Below are positions 42,627 through 52,447 of a DNA stretch of 64,000 nucleotides, piece by piece. The stretch is from NCBI GenBank assembly GCA_905197955.1, contig CAJKAR010000005.1, positions 62,001 to 126,000 on the forward strand. Reading direction: 5' to 3'. How positions within the stretch are numbered: position 1 is the stretch's first letter; every line of letters starts with the position of its first letter. The notes under the pieces are model-generated. The model made no database searches. It was not told the origin of the DNA and saw only the letters and a program-made list of their open reading frames with translations. The position numbers were made by a program, and so were the translations under genes. Origin of the DNA: an uncultured Lentisphaeria bacterium. GTDB taxonomy: Bacteria; Verrucomicrobiota; Lentisphaeria; Victivallales; UBA1829.

Positions 42627-42793
42627 ATCGCTTCAAAATGGATTTGTCAAATGGGGGAAACAAAATTTTTCCGGTGGAATAGCGGAAAGAATTCCCGCGA
42701 TGCGGAGATGGAAAAAGAAGATTTCCGCAGAGGAGGGGTTCTCCGGAAGGAGGGAGACATGGGAAAGATTTTCTCCTTTCGGCGCGTATTACG

Positions 42794-42822
42794 TTGAAAC
42801 AGGGGTGAATTCATGCTATATT
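42794..42822 (+). promoter_or_regulatory. Promoter of the arn-type operon
   Basis: TTGAAA (42794-42799), 17 bases and TATATT (42817-42822) lie 36 bases before the glycosyltransferase start at 42859. The rest of 42627-42793 shows no gene. Confidence 0.7.
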
Positions 42823-42858
42823 AGAAAGACCGACACTGAAATAAAATGAGGATTCCGA

Positions 42859-43818
42859 ATGGAACAGCAGAAAACAATCGAAGTTTCCCTTGTGATACCC
42901 GTTTTCAACGAGGAGGCGAATCTGCAGGAATTGATCCGCAGATGTCTGGCTGCTTGCAACTCGCTGAATTGTCCGTATGAGATCATTCTGGTGGATGACG
43001 GAAGTTCGGATGCTTCCGCGGAGATCATCCGGAAAGCCGCATCTGAACACGATGGAAAGATCGTGGGAGTATTCCTGACGACGAATTTCGGTCAGCACGC
43101 CGCTGTGACCGCCGGACTCCAGACTTCTCTCGGCAAATATGTGATTACGCTGGATGCCGATCTGCAGAACCCGCCGGAGGAGGTGCCGCGTCTCGTCGCC
43201 AAACTGCGCGAAGGATATGACGTGGTGGGAACGATCCGGGAAAAACGGAAAGATACGGTTTTCCGCCGTCTGGCCTCCAAGCTCGTGAACCGGATGGTCC
43301 GCAGTCTCTGCAACGGAAAGACCATGACCGATTACGGCTGCATGCTCCGCGGTTACAGCCGGACCGTGGTCAATGCGATTCTTCAGTGCCCTGAACACGG
43401 AAAGTTCATTCCGATGCTGGCGATGTCCTATGCCCGGCGCGTTACGGAACTCAATGTGAAGCATGCCGACCGCTCCGCCGGAGAATCCAAATACAATTTC
43501 TGGAAGCTGATTGCCCTTCAGTACGATCTGCTGACCGGCACTTCGATTTTCCCGCTCCGGATGCTGACCTACATCGGAACGATTGTTGCAGTGCTCGGTA
43601 TTCTGTTCGGTATTTTCATCTTCATTATGACGCGCATTCACGGAGATGAATGGAGTCAGCATGGAGTGTTCACTCTCTTTTCGCTGGTCTTCATTTTCAT
43701 GGGCGGACAGTTCGTGGCGATGGGGATTCTCGGCGAGTATATCGGGAAAATTCATATGAATTCGCGCGGAAGACCCCAGTTCTTCATTGAGTCGGTCGTC
43801 GGGCGGAAAAACGGTTAA
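42859..43818 (+). CDS. arnC: ArnC-like undecaprenyl-phosphate glycosyltransferase (GT2)
   Basis: The 319-residue protein has a cytoplasmic GT2 domain (VSLVIPVFNEEANLQELIRR; ILVDDGSSDASAEII; TLDADLQNPPEEVPRLVAKL) and two C-terminal membrane helices (MLTYIGTIVAVLGILFGIFIF; LFSLVFIFMGGQFVAMGILGEYIGKIH). This layout and the DADLQNPPEE motif are those of ArnC, which moves 4-deoxy-4-formamido-arabinose to undecaprenyl phosphate. The neighbouring arnA- and arnD-like genes support the assignment over other dolichol-phosphate mannose synthase-like enzymes. AGGA lies 9 bases before the ATG. It is first in the operon. Confidence 0.85.
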   Translation: MEQQKTIEVSLVIPVFNEEANLQELIRRCLAACNSLNCPYEIILVDDGSSDASAEIIRKAASEHDGKIVGVFLTTNFGQHAAVTAGLQTSLGKYVITLDADLQNPPEEVPRLVAKLREGYDVVGTIREKRKDTVFRRLASKLVNRMVRSLCNGKTMTDYGCMLRGYSRTVVNAILQCPEHGKFIPMLAMSYARRVTELNVKHADRSAGESKYNFWKLIALQYDLLTGTSIFPLRMLTYIGTIVAVLGILFGIFIFIMTRIHGDEWSQHGVFTLFSLVFIFMGGQFVAMGILGEYIGKIHMNSRGRPQFFIESVVGRKNG

Positions 43819-43862
43819 TTTCAGATTCATTTTTCAGATTATAAAAGAAAGGATGGGGTAAC

Positions 43863-45866
43863 ATGAGAGCTGTCGTATTCGCGTACAACAATATCGGATG
43901 CGAAGGCATTGAGGCGCTGCTCAAAAACGGATTCGAGATCGCAGCGGTCTTTACGCACAAGGATGATCCGAACGAGAATCTCTGGTTCCGTTCCGTCGCG
44001 CAGCTCGCCGCGGAGAAGGGCATCCCGGTTTATGCTCCTGAGAATCCGAATCATCCGCTCTGGGTCTCCAGAATCAAAAAGATGAAGCCGGATTATCTGT
44101 TCTCCTTCTATTACCGGGAGATCATCGGCAAGGAAATTCTGGCGATTCCCTCGAAAGGCGCGCTGAATCTGCATGGTTCGCTTCTGCCGAAATACCGCGG
44201 ATGCGCACCCATCAACTGGGCTGTCATCAACGGCGAAAAGGAGACGGGCGTGACGCTGCATCTGATGGCGGAAAAGGTGGATGCCGGTGACATTGTCGCT
44301 CAGAAGAAAATCTCCATCGGCGCGAACGACACCGCAAAGGATGTCCATCTCAAAGCCGCGAAAGCCGCCGCAGACCTCCTCAACGCCGAACTGCCGAAAC
44401 TGGCAAAGGCAAAAGGTCGGGTCAAAGGAAAAAAACAGAATGAGAAAGAGGCTACTTATTTCCATCGGCGCAAACCTGCTGACGGCGCAATCGACTGGTC
44501 GAAATCCGCTTCCGAGGTCCGCAATCTTGTCCGCGGCGTGACGATGCCGTATCCCGGCGCGTTCAGCTATCTCGGCGACAAAAAATATCTGATCTGGGAT
44601 GTTTCCGAAGTCAAAACTCCCGCAAAGGCGAAGACCGCAAAGCCTGGAACGATCCTTTCCGTTGCGCCCCTGACCGTCGCATGCGGTTCCGGCGCGGTGC
44701 GGATCAACTTTGCGCAGACTGTGAACGGTCTCTTTTCCTCCGGCGAACAGCTCGTGAATGAGAACCGTATCGTGGAGAAGATGCGCTTTGTTTCCGATCT
44801 TTCCGCGCTTCGTCCGAAACGGAAAAAGAGCATTCTGATTCTCGGCGTGAACGGATTTATCGGCAGCGCGATCAGCGAACGCCTCCTCGCCAGCGGAGAA
44901 TACGAGATTTACGGCATGGACCTGCGTTCCAACTACATCACGGATCTGCTGAACAACAAGGACTTCCACTTTACGGAAGGCGATATCACCATCCATCGCG
45001 AATGGATCGAATACTATGTCAAGAAATGCGACGTGGTTCTGCCGCTTGTCGCGATTGCCACCCCGATTGAATACACAAGAAATCCGCTGAAGGTATTTGA
45101 GCTCGATTTCGAGGAAAACCTCCGGATTGTCCGCTATTGTGTGAAGTATAACAAGCGCATTATTTTCCCGTCCACCTCCGAAGTGTACGCGATGTGCAAC
45201 GAGGAGTCGTTCGACGAGGACAACTCCAAGCTGGTTCTCGGTCCGATCCGCATGCAGCGCTGGATCTATTCCTGCTCCAAGCAGATGCTTGACCGCGTAA
45301 TCTGGGCATACGGACAGAAAGGACTCAAATTCACACTGTTCCGTCCGTTCAACTGGATGGGTCCCAAGCTCGACAGTCTCACATCCGCCCGGATTGGCAG
45401 TTCCCGCGCCATCACGCAGCTGATCCTGAATCTGGTGCAGGGCAACCCGATTCTGCTGATCGACGGCGGCGAGCAGAAACGCTGCTTCACGCACGTCACC
45501 GACGGAATCGAATGTCTCTTCCGCATCATTGAAAACAAGGATGGACTCTGCGACGGCAGAATCATCAACATCGGCTGTCCGGAGAACGAGGCAAGCATCA
45601 AAGAGCTTGCCGAGATTCTTGTGCGCCAGTTCGAACAGCATCCTCTGCGGAAAAAATTCCCGCCGTTTGCCGGCTACAAGGTCATTGAGTCCGGCGAGTT
45701 CTACGGCGAAGGCTATCAGGATGTCCAGCACCGCAAACCGAGCATCCGGAACGCATGGAAATACTGCGGATGGAAGCCGGTGGTCAAACTGGAGGAATCG
45801 GTGGCGAAGACCCTTGACTTCTTCCTGAAACAGGCGGTGGATTCCGGAGAGTTCGGCACGAAATGA
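43863..45866 (+). CDS. arnA: Bifunctional UDP-L-Ara4N formyltransferase / UDP-glucuronate decarboxylase
   Basis: ArnA makes the two cytoplasmic steps around UDP-L-Ara4N. The N-terminal formyltransferase domain (1-300) has the [21 protein letters not shown] motif with catalytic Asn/His, and [11 protein letters not shown]. The C-terminal short-chain dehydrogenase domain (about 318-667) begins [22 protein letters not shown] (NAD-binding) and has [12 protein letters not shown] with Tyr/Lys downstream ([15 protein letters not shown]). Length 667 matches E. coli ArnA (660). It follows arnC by 44 bases, and its stop overlaps the arnD start by 4 bases. Confidence 0.92.
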   Translation: MRAVVFAYNNIGCEGIEALLKNGFEIAAVFTHKDDPNENLWFRSVAQLAAEKGIPVYAPENPNHPLWVSRIKKMKPDYLFSFYYREIIGKEILAIPSKGALNLHGSLLPKYRGCAPINWAVINGEKETGVTLHLMAEKVDAGDIVAQKKISIGANDTAKDVHLKAAKAAADLLNAELPKLAKAKGRVKGKKQNEKEATYFHRRKPADGAIDWSKSASEVRNLVRGVTMPYPGAFSYLGDKKYLIWDVSEVKTPAKAKTAKPGTILSVAPLTVACGSGAVRINFAQTVNGLFSSGEQLVNENRIVEKMRFVSDLSALRPKRKKSILILGVNGFIGSAISERLLASGEYEIYGMDLRSNYITDLLNNKDFHFTEGDITIHREWIEYYVKKCDVVLPLVAIATPIEYTRNPLKVFELDFEENLRIVRYCVKYNKRIIFPSTSEVYAMCNEESFDEDNSKLVLGPIRMQRWIYSCSKQMLDRVIWAYGQKGLKFTLFRPFNWMGPKLDSLTSARIGSSRAITQLILNLVQGNPILLIDGGEQKRCFTHVTDGIECLFRIIENKDGLCDGRIINIGCPENEASIKELAEILVRQFEQHPLRKKFPPFAGYKVIESGEFYGEGYQDVQHRKPSIRNAWKYCGWKPVVKLEESVAKTLDFFLKQAVDSGEFGTK

Positions 45867-46765
45867 AGGTCGGACTCCGAATAGACGTTGATACTTTGAG
45901 CGGGACCCGGGACGGGGTCCCGACTCTGCTGCGCACTCTGGATTCGCACGGAATCCGGGGCGCGTTTTTCTTTTCCGTGGGACCCGACAACATGGGGCGG
46001 AATCTATGGCGTCTTTTCAAGCCGGCGTTTCTCTGGAAGATGCTCCGGACAAAGGCAGCAAGTCTCTACGGCTGGGACATCCTTTTCATGGGAACCGCAT
46101 GGCCCGGACCGCGCATCGGAAAACGCTGCGAAGGCGCGATCCGCGCTGCGGCGAAAGCCGGACATGAAATCGGTGTTCACGCCTGGGATCACCGTTACTG
46201 GCAGGCGAAATCCGACCGCATGACGCCGGAACAGGGATTCGCTCATGTGAAGCGTGCGTTTGATGAGCTTCTCCGGATCACGGGCGAGCCCCCGACTTGT
46301 TCCGCTTCTCCGGGATGGCGCTGTACCGAACAGCTCATTCTGTGCAAGGAGGCGCTGCCGTTCCGCTACAACAGCGACTGCCGCGGAGATTCGATCTTTC
46401 TGCCCGTGGTCGACGGCAGAGTGCTGACACAGCCGCAGATCCCGCTGAATCTGCCAACCTATGACGAGGTCTATGGGCGGAACGGCATTACCAACGAAAA
46501 TTATAATGACCGTCTTCTGGATCTGATCCATCCGGGCGTCATGAATGTTCTCACGATTCATGCCGAGGTCGAGGGCCGGATCTGTGCGGCGATGTTCGAT
46601 GACTTTCTGCGAAAGGCCGCCGCGCGCGGCATCGAATTCTGTGCTCCGGGCGATCTGCTGCCTGCGGATTGTTCCACGCTTCCGCACGGAAGGCTGAAAC
46701 AGGGAGAAATTCCCGGTCGTGAAGGGGTGCTTGCGCTTCAGGATTCATCGTGTATATTATCGTAG
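45863..46765 (+). CDS. arnD: ArnD-like deformylase (polysaccharide deacetylase family)
   Basis: The start overlaps the arnA stop (ATGA). The 300-residue product has [23 protein letters not shown] (metal-binding Asp pair region), [18 protein letters not shown] (two metal His in HAWDH) and [10 protein letters not shown], fitting the NodB-fold ArnD, which removes the formyl group from undecaprenyl-phosphate-L-Ara4[15 protein letters not shown] supplies the last His. Substrate is inferred from arnC and arnA next to it. No arnB aminotransferase or arnT transferase is in the window, so the pathway must be completed elsewhere. Confidence 0.88.
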   Translation: MKVGLRIDVDTLSGTRDGVPTLLRTLDSHGIRGAFFFSVGPDNMGRNLWRLFKPAFLWKMLRTKAASLYGWDILFMGTAWPGPRIGKRCEGAIRAAAKAGHEIGVHAWDHRYWQAKSDRMTPEQGFAHVKRAFDELLRITGEPPTCSASPGWRCTEQLILCKEALPFRYNSDCRGDSIFLPVVDGRVLTQPQIPLNLPTYDEVYGRNGITNENYNDRLLDLIHPGVMNVLTIHAEVEGRICAAMFDDFLRKAAARGIEFCAPGDLLPADCSTLPHGRLKQGEIPGREGVLALQDSSCILS

Positions 46766-46786
46766 TTCAAATGTGAGGAAGGGCAG

Positions 46787-47536
46787 GTGACGTATATGGA
46801 TTCGGTTTCTCTCAGCAGAGTTTTTTCGAGCCGCTGGGTTGCTCCGGCGTTCAAGGGGGCGTTCCGTTATCTGCGGAAGCATCCGCTGGATGAGACGAAT
46901 TCGGAGGTCATCTGGCGGACCCGTCACAAGACTGTGTACCGCTGTGCGCTTCCCCGCAAATTCGACGGAGAGGAAATTGTCTGGAAGGACTATGTGAACA
47001 AACGTTTCTGGCGATTCTTTTTCCGTTATTCCTTTACGGCACGCGAGTTTATGGGGTATCGGACGGCGATGAAGCTGGGAATTCCGGTTCCGCGCGTGCT
47101 GGCGGTCGGAGAAAAACGGTCGTGGACGAAGCTCAGAAGCTGTTTTATCGTGACCGAATATGTGAAGAATTCCCAGAACGGAATCGACTTCTGTCATGAC
47201 GGTCCGCTTTCGAAGGATCCCGCGAAAAAAGCCTACTGCAAACAGAATATTCAGTATCTGGCAGAGCTTCACAATGCCGGATATGTTCATGGTGCGGCGC
47301 TTCCGCAGAATATGCTCTGGACGATCAACAAGGATTCCCGTCTGGAAGTGTTCTGGATTGATCTGGCGGAGGTGCGTGCGCGTTCCGGACGGAGACTGGT
47401 AAAAGGGTGCCGGAACGATTTGAATACATTCCTCGGCAATCTCGAATTCGACCGGGAGACAACGGAACAGATGGTCAATTACTACAACCGCGTCAGAAAA
47501 TCGCTTTCGTCCGACGCGAAGCCAATCGCTCTTTGA
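46787..47536 (+). CDS. Lipopolysaccharide kinase (WaaP/KdkA/InaA)-like protein with altered catalytic loop
   Basis: The 249-residue protein looks like small kinases that phosphorylate Kdo or heptose of LPS: VYRCALPRKFDGEEIVWKDYV (Lys about 67 as ATP-binding Lys), AREFMGYRTAMKLGIPVPRVLAVGE, then YLAELHNAGYVHGAALPQNMLW and EVFWIDLAEVRAR. The catalytic loop should read HgDl...N; here it is HGAALPQN, with Ala at the catalytic Asp position, though the metal-binding Asp (IDLAE) remains. It may be a pseudokinase or have shifted catalysis. The GTG start at 46787 and an ATG at 46796 are both possible. It lies 21 bases after arnD, so it is part of the envelope cluster. Confidence 0.7.
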   Translation: MTYMDSVSLSRVFSSRWVAPAFKGAFRYLRKHPLDETNSEVIWRTRHKTVYRCALPRKFDGEEIVWKDYVNKRFWRFFFRYSFTAREFMGYRTAMKLGIPVPRVLAVGEKRSWTKLRSCFIVTEYVKNSQNGIDFCHDGPLSKDPAKKAYCKQNIQYLAELHNAGYVHGAALPQNMLWTINKDSRLEVFWIDLAEVRARSGRRLVKGCRNDLNTFLGNLEFDRETTEQMVNYYNRVRKSLSSDAKPIAL

Positions 47537-47562
47537 TTTGAGCATTTTCAGGAGGTGCTGTC

Positions 47563-48369
47563 ATGGCTGAGAAGAAAAAAATCACGGTTTCCACTCTGCG
47601 GAAAATGAAGAAGGAACAGGAGCCTATCGTAATGCTGACCGCATACGATGCGCCGACGGCAAAACTTGCGGAACTCTGCGGCATGGATCTGATTCTTGTC
47701 GGCGATTCTCTCGGAATGGCGGTCCTCGGCTACAAGACCACGCTGGAAGTGACCCTGGAACAGAGTCTTCACCACTGCGGAGCCGTGACGCGCGGCGCTC
47801 CGAATACGTTCGTGGTCGGGGATATGCCGTTTATGACGTATCATGTGTCTCCGGAGCAGGCGCTTGTCAATGCGGCCCGCTACCTTCAGGAGGCGCACTG
47901 TGACGCCGTCAAGATCGAAGGCGACCGCTTTATGGCGCCGACCGTGGCGCGCCTGACCGCCGCCGGGGTCCCTGTTATGGGACACATCGGACTGCGTCCG
48001 CAGCAGGTCCTGGTGCAGGGCGGATACAAGATCGCGGGAAGAACCGAATCCGCCGCCGAGGCCTTGATCGCCGATGCAAAGGCAATGCAGGATGCCGGAG
48101 CGTTCGCGATTGTCCTGGAGTGTATTCCTGCGGCGCTCTCCAAAGAGATTTCCGAATCGCTTGCCATTCCGACAATTGGAATCGGAGCCGGTCCGTTTAC
48201 GGATGGACAGGTGCAGGTTGTAAACGATCTGCTCGGCCTGTTCACGGATTTCCTGCCGAAACATGCGAAACGGTATGCGAATCTGACGACCGAAATCGAG
48301 AAGGCGTTCAAGGCATACGTCTCCGAAGTCAAGGATCGCAGCTTCCCGACTATGGACAATGCGTTCTGA
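47563..48369 (+). CDS. panB: 3-methyl-2-oxobutanoate hydroxymethyltransferase
   Basis: PanB makes ketopantoate from 2-oxoisovalerate and methylene-THF for pantothenate and CoA. The 268-residue product has the KITVSTLRKMKKEQEPIVMLTAYDAPTAKLAE start, VGDSLGMAVLGYKTTLEVTL (metal Asp), VVGDMPFMTYHVSPEQAL, AVKIEGD and GHIGLRPQQV, and FAIVLECIPAALSKEISESLAIPTIGIGAG with the catalytic Glu. Length is typical. AGGAGG lies 9 bases before the ATG. It is close to the arn-type cluster but likely unrelated in function. Confidence 0.96.
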   Translation: MAEKKKITVSTLRKMKKEQEPIVMLTAYDAPTAKLAELCGMDLILVGDSLGMAVLGYKTTLEVTLEQSLHHCGAVTRGAPNTFVVGDMPFMTYHVSPEQALVNAARYLQEAHCDAVKIEGDRFMAPTVARLTAAGVPVMGHIGLRPQQVLVQGGYKIAGRTESAAEALIADAKAMQDAGAFAIVLECIPAALSKEISESLAIPTIGIGAGPFTDGQVQVVNDLLGLFTDFLPKHAKRYANLTTEIEKAFKAYVSEVKDRSFPTMDNAF

Positions 48370-48404
48370 GGAGTGGCTGCTCCACTGACTTTCCGGTCGT
48401 GTTT

Positions 48405-48466
48405 CCGGCGGAAAAGCCGGATTTTCCGTCCGCTCTTCCTCTCTCTGTCCGCATGGATTGGCGGAC
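48405..48466 (+). terminator. Probable panB terminator region (two hairpins)
   Basis: CCGGC/GCCGG (48405-48420) is followed by ATTTT, and GTCCGC/GCGGAC (48447-48466) forms a second stem. Both lie between panB and the gyrA promoter. T tracts are short, so termination may be weak. Confidence 0.45.
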
Positions 48467-48523
48467 GAATGTTCCACGCAGGAAAAAGGGGGGCTTTTTG
48501 ATGCTTTTTCCCTACGGGAAAAG

Positions 48524-48552
48524 TTGCGTTATTTCATTTCCGGGTGTATAGT
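48524..48552 (+). promoter_or_regulatory. Promoter of gyrA
   Basis: TTGCGT (48524-48529), 17 bases and TATAGT (48547-48552) lie just upstream of gyrA. The transcript would start about 48559, and the ATG at 48582 follows a GGGGA site. Confidence 0.65.
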
Positions 48553-48581
48553 ACGGAATACTAACAATGGGGACTTCTTTT

Positions 48582-51356
48582 ATGAGTGAAACAACTGACT
48601 TGAACCAGGTGACAATGAACGATTATCCGGTGCATATTGAAGATATTATGCACACGGCATATCTTCAATATTCGTTGAGTGTGAACGTGGGACGTGCGAT
48701 TCCCGATGTGCGGGACGGTCTGAAGCCTGTCAACCGCCGGATTCTCTACGGCATGAAACAGCTCGGACTGACGAAAGGACATGCCACGGTCAAATCGGCG
48801 CGAGTCGTCGGTGAAGTCATGGGAAAATACCATCCGCACGGCGATGCTGCGGTTTATGATGCTCTTGTGCGTCTTGCCCAGCCGTTCTCCATGCGGACCC
48901 CTCTGATCGAAGGTCAGGGAAATTTCGGTACGATCGACGGCGACCCCGCGGCGGCTTCCCGTTATACCGAGTGCCGTATGGAACGTGTTGCCGAAGAGCT
49001 CCTTGCCGATCTCGACAAGGATACCGTCAACATGATCCCGAACTTTGACGAAAGCGAAACGGAACCGGAAGTCCTTCCTGCCAAGTTCCCGAATCTTCTG
49101 GTCAACGGCAGCATGGGAATCGGTGTCGGTATGGCGACGAACATTCCGCCGCACAACCTCGGTGAAGTGGTTGACGGCACTCTTTATCTGCTTGATCATC
49201 CGACCGCCACGGTTGCCGAACTCATGAAATACATCCCCGGCCCGGATTTCCCCACCGGCGGAATCATTTACGGAATCAATCCGATCCGCGATCTTTACAC
49301 CACCGGTCACGGCGTTATCAAGGTCCGTGCCAAGGCGGAGATCGTGGAGACCAAGAGCGGCGGCGAGCAGATCATCGTAACCGAGATCCCCTATGCGGTC
49401 AACAAGGAGATGCTGGTCAAGCGGATTGCCGATCTTGTCCGTGACAAGAAGATCACCGGTATTTCCGGCCTGCGCGATGAAACCAGCCGCAGAACCGGTA
49501 TCCGCATTGTGATCGACATCAAGCGCGGTGCGATGTCCACCGTGGTTCTGAACCAGCTCTTTGCGCATACGCAGATGGAGAATGCATTCGGATGCAATAT
49601 GCTGGTGGTTGACATGAACCGTCCGCGCACATTGAATCTGCTTCAGATTCTCCAGCGTTACATCGACCACCGGCTGGAGGTTGTGACGCGCCGTACCCGT
49701 TTTGATCTTGCCAAGACCGAGGCGCGCATTCATATTCTGGAAGGATTGCTTCTTGCGGTCCGCAATCTGGATGACGTTGTGAAAATCATCCGTGCGTCCC
49801 GCACCCGCGTTGAAGCGCAGGAAACGCTGATGGCCCGTTATAATTTCTCGAAGATTCAGGTGACGGCGATTCTGGATATGCGTCTCTATCAGCTTACCGG
49901 ACTGGCGATCGAGGATCTTGAAAACGAATACAGCGAGCGTTGCAAATTTGCCGATTATCTGCGGAGTCTTCTGGCGTCCCGCGAGCTCCGGCTCGGCGTG
50001 ATCAAGACGGAACTGCTTGAGGTCAAGGGCAAATATGCCGATCCGCGTCGGACCGACATCGCTTTCGACGAGGGCGATATCGACGTCGCCGACCTGATTC
50101 CCCGGCACTCCTGTGTGATTACCGTTTCCAATACGGGCTATATCAAGCGCGTGCCTGCCGATACCTATCAGACGCAGCATCGCGGTGGAGTCGGCATCAT
50201 CGGAATGGAGACCAAGGATGAGGATCATGTCGAGCATCTCTTCAATGCCGACAGTCACGATATCATTCTCTTCTTCACGAACAAAGGAGTCATGCACTGG
50301 CTGAACGTCTACGAAATTCCGGAAGGCGCCCGTACCGGCAAAGGCAAGGCGATCGTCAATCTGATCAAGCTCGAACCCAATGAGCAGATCCGCGCCATGC
50401 TGACCATCAAGAAGTCCATGTTCGAGGAGAACGAGGAGCTCTGCATTGCCATGGCGACCAAGTGCGGCGTCATCAAGAAGACTCCGCTGAGTCAGTTCCG
50501 CCATCTCCGCAAGATCGGAATCCGTGCGCTCTCCATCGACGAAGGGGATGACCTGATCGGTGCCGAGCTTGTCGGTCCGACGGATGAGATCATCCTTTCG
50601 ACTGCAAAGGGCATGGCGTGCCGATTCAAGAGCAGTGATGTCCGTGCGATGGGCAGAACCGCCCGCGGCGTGACCGGATTGCGCTTCAAGATCGAAGGAG
50701 ACTGGATCGTCAGTATGGAAGTCGTTCCCTCAGATGATGACACGGTTCTGCCGCCTGTGGATGGAGATGAGGCCGGAGATCAGGCGTTTTCCGCCGGCAA
50801 TGAGGCCGCTGATGCCGCTGATGCCGCGGCGGAGGAGACCGAGGAACTCGATGTCGATGAGGAAGACAACGGCGAAAGCCTTGAGGATACCGGAAAGCCC
50901 CAGATTCTCATTGTGACGTCCGGCGGTATGGGAAAACGCAGTTATGTGGAAGATTACCGTCTGACCCGGCGCGGTGCGAAGGGAGTTAAAAACTTGAACC
51001 TGCGCGATGGCGAAGAGGTCGTTGCCGCGGTCAAGGTCCGTCACGGAGATGAGCTGATTATTACGACGGAACGCGGACAGGTCGTCCGGATTTCGGTCGA
51101 TGAGATCCGTATTGTCGGACGCGCCTCCAGAGGCGTCAAGATCATGGAACTCCGCAAGGGCGACCGCATCACGGGGGTGGCATGTCTGATTGAAGTCGAG
51201 GGCCAGAAGCAGCAGGAAGCTGAAGTTGCTGTCGAATCCGGTGTGCCGGAAAATCAGGCTCCTGCGGAGGAGACTTCCGCTTCGGCGGAGGCGTCGGCCG
51301 AAACCGCAGAAGAGGGATCCGCATCCACCACGGATACCCCGGAAGACGTGAAATAA
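48582..51356 (+). CDS. gyrA: DNA gyrase subunit A
   Basis: The start at 48582 has GGGGA 9 bases upstream; an ATG 5 codons earlier is possible. The 924-residue product has the breakage-reunion domain with [20 protein letters not shown] and SRYTECRM (catalytic Tyr about 128), and a C-terminal beta-pinwheel with the GyrA-box-like [13 protein letters not shown], which supports gyrase over topoisomerase IV. Residue 89, equivalent to E. coli Ser83, is Ala. An acidic insert of about 55 residues ([21 protein letters not shown]) lies between pinwheel blades and a low-complexity Ala/Glu tail ends the protein. With GyrB it introduces negative supercoils. gyrB is not in the window. Confidence 0.93.
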   Translation: MSETTDLNQVTMNDYPVHIEDIMHTAYLQYSLSVNVGRAIPDVRDGLKPVNRRILYGMKQLGLTKGHATVKSARVVGEVMGKYHPHGDAAVYDALVRLAQPFSMRTPLIEGQGNFGTIDGDPAAASRYTECRMERVAEELLADLDKDTVNMIPNFDESETEPEVLPAKFPNLLVNGSMGIGVGMATNIPPHNLGEVVDGTLYLLDHPTATVAELMKYIPGPDFPTGGIIYGINPIRDLYTTGHGVIKVRAKAEIVETKSGGEQIIVTEIPYAVNKEMLVKRIADLVRDKKITGISGLRDETSRRTGIRIVIDIKRGAMSTVVLNQLFAHTQMENAFGCNMLVVDMNRPRTLNLLQILQRYIDHRLEVVTRRTRFDLAKTEARIHILEGLLLAVRNLDDVVKIIRASRTRVEAQETLMARYNFSKIQVTAILDMRLYQLTGLAIEDLENEYSERCKFADYLRSLLASRELRLGVIKTELLEVKGKYADPRRTDIAFDEGDIDVADLIPRHSCVITVSNTGYIKRVPADTYQTQHRGGVGIIGMETKDEDHVEHLFNADSHDIILFFTNKGVMHWLNVYEIPEGARTGKGKAIVNLIKLEPNEQIRAMLTIKKSMFEENEELCIAMATKCGVIKKTPLSQFRHLRKIGIRALSIDEGDDLIGAELVGPTDEIILSTAKGMACRFKSSDVRAMGRTARGVTGLRFKIEGDWIVSMEVVPSDDDTVLPPVDGDEAGDQAFSAGNEAADAADAAAEETEELDVDEEDNGESLEDTGKPQILIVTSGGMGKRSYVEDYRLTRRGAKGVKNLNLRDGEEVVAAVKVRHGDELIITTERGQVVRISVDEIRIVGRASRGVKIMELRKGDRITGVACLIEVEGQKQQEAEVAVESGVPENQAPAEETSASAEASAETAEEGSASTTDTPEDVK

Positions 51357-51365
51357 ATCCTGATA

Positions 51366-51398
51366 GACGCCGGTCTTGAGGCCGGCGTCTTTTTTTTT
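51366..51398 (+). terminator. Intrinsic terminator of gyrA
   Basis: GACGCCGG (51366-51373) pairs with CCGGCGTC (51382-51389), followed by a nine-T run. The ribosome binding site of folP begins directly after the T run. Confidence 0.9.
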
Positions 51399-51409
51399 GG
51401 AGAAGTCAG

Positions 51410-52264
51410 ATGAGTACCGTAAAATTCCGTGACCGGGAATGGACACTCGGTTCCTTTCCTAAACTGATGGGCATTCTGAATGTTACGCCGGATTCGTTCA
51501 GTGATGGCGGCTCGCCGCTGCCTCTGGAAGAGCGGATCGAAACTCTGCTGCGGGATGGCGCAGATATCATTGATATCGGGGGGGAATCGACCCGTCCTGG
51601 TGCGCAGGAGGTGCCGCTTGAGGAGGAACTGGAGCGTGTTCTGCCTGCGGTTGAATGTGTCCGCAGGATGTGTTCCGATGTGTTTATCAGCATTGATACC
51701 CGGAAAGCGAAGGTCGCGGAAGAAGCGATCCGGCTTGGCGGCGATATCATTAACGATGTCAGCGGTTTTTCCTTTGATCCCGAACTGCTTCCCGTGGCGG
51801 TGAAAACCCGTGCGGGAGTCATTGTGATGCATTCCCGTTCCATTCCGGAGCTGATGCAAACCGGAGATAATCTGATCTATGAACACGGAGTCGAAACCGT
51901 GGCGGAGGAGATCCGTTCGATTCTGGATCGTGTTCTTGCCGCCGGAATCAGCAAGGATCGGATCATTGTCGATCCGGGAATCGGATTTGCGAAAACGCCG
52001 GAGCTTTCACAGGAGCTGATCGGTTCCGCGGAGATTCTTTTGCGTCTGGGATATCCTCTGCTTTCCGCTCCGTCCAGAAAATCGTTCATCGGAAAACTGA
52101 CCGGAGAAGCTGTTCCGGCAAATCGTGATTACGGAACTTGCGGTTCCGTAATAGCCTCTGCAATCCGCGGCTATGCATTGATCCGGGTGCATAATGTAAA
52201 GGCTGCAAAGGATTGTCTTAAAGTTTTTTACGGCTGTATCGGAGATGAGAGTGCCGGAAAATAA
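51410..52264 (+). CDS. folP: Dihydropteroate synthase
   Basis: FolP joins p-aminobenzoate to dihydropterin pyrophosphate. The 284-residue TIM barrel has PKLMGILNVTPDSFSDGG, DIIDIGGESTRPGAQEV, ISIDTRKAKVAEEAI, DIINDVSGFSFDPEL and DRIIVDPGIGFAKTPELS, and the C-terminal YPLLSAPSRKSFIGKL, all canonical pterin and pABA site elements. The end (GTCGSVIASAIRGYALIRVHNVKAAKDCLKVF) is also normal. GGAGAAG lies 6 bases before the ATG. It may be transcribed by readthrough from gyrA. Confidence 0.96.
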   Translation: MSTVKFRDREWTLGSFPKLMGILNVTPDSFSDGGSPLPLEERIETLLRDGADIIDIGGESTRPGAQEVPLEEELERVLPAVECVRRMCSDVFISIDTRKAKVAEEAIRLGGDIINDVSGFSFDPELLPVAVKTRAGVIVMHSRSIPELMQTGDNLIYEHGVETVAEEIRSILDRVLAAGISKDRIIVDPGIGFAKTPELSQELIGSAEILLRLGYPLLSAPSRKSFIGKLTGEAVPANRDYGTCGSVIASAIRGYALIRVHNVKAAKDCLKVFYGCIGDESAGK

Positions 52265-52266
52265 AA

Positions 52267-52352
52267 ATCGCAGGTAAATCCGGCCTGAGGGGGGGGAATA
52301 GGCGCTGGAAATACCTGCGATATATGCTAATATATATCCCCCTTTTTTTTTT
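52267..52352 (+). terminator. folP 3' structured region with competing stems and T10 tract
   Basis: ATCGCAGGTA (52267-52276) pairs with TACCTGCGAT (52312-52321). Its loop holds a run of eight G (52289-52296) that could instead pair with CCCCC (52338-52342), which is followed by ten T (52343-52352). It ends folP transcription. The two pairings compete or form a pseudoknot. Confidence 0.6.
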
Positions 52353-52393
52353 CAAGTCCTCTTCCAAATTTTTTTTGATTGAGAAGTCCAGAT

Positions 52394-52422
52394 AAAAAAA
52401 GGGAAAGCAAAATGCTTTCCCT
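52394..52422 (-). terminator. Intrinsic terminator of hydCBA
   Basis: On the minus strand AGGGAAAGCA (52422-52413) pairs with TGCTTTCCCT (52409-52400), followed by a T run (52400-52394), 25 bases after the hydA stop. Confidence 0.9.
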
Positions 52423-52447
52423 GAAAGAGTTTGTGAAGATGAAACTC

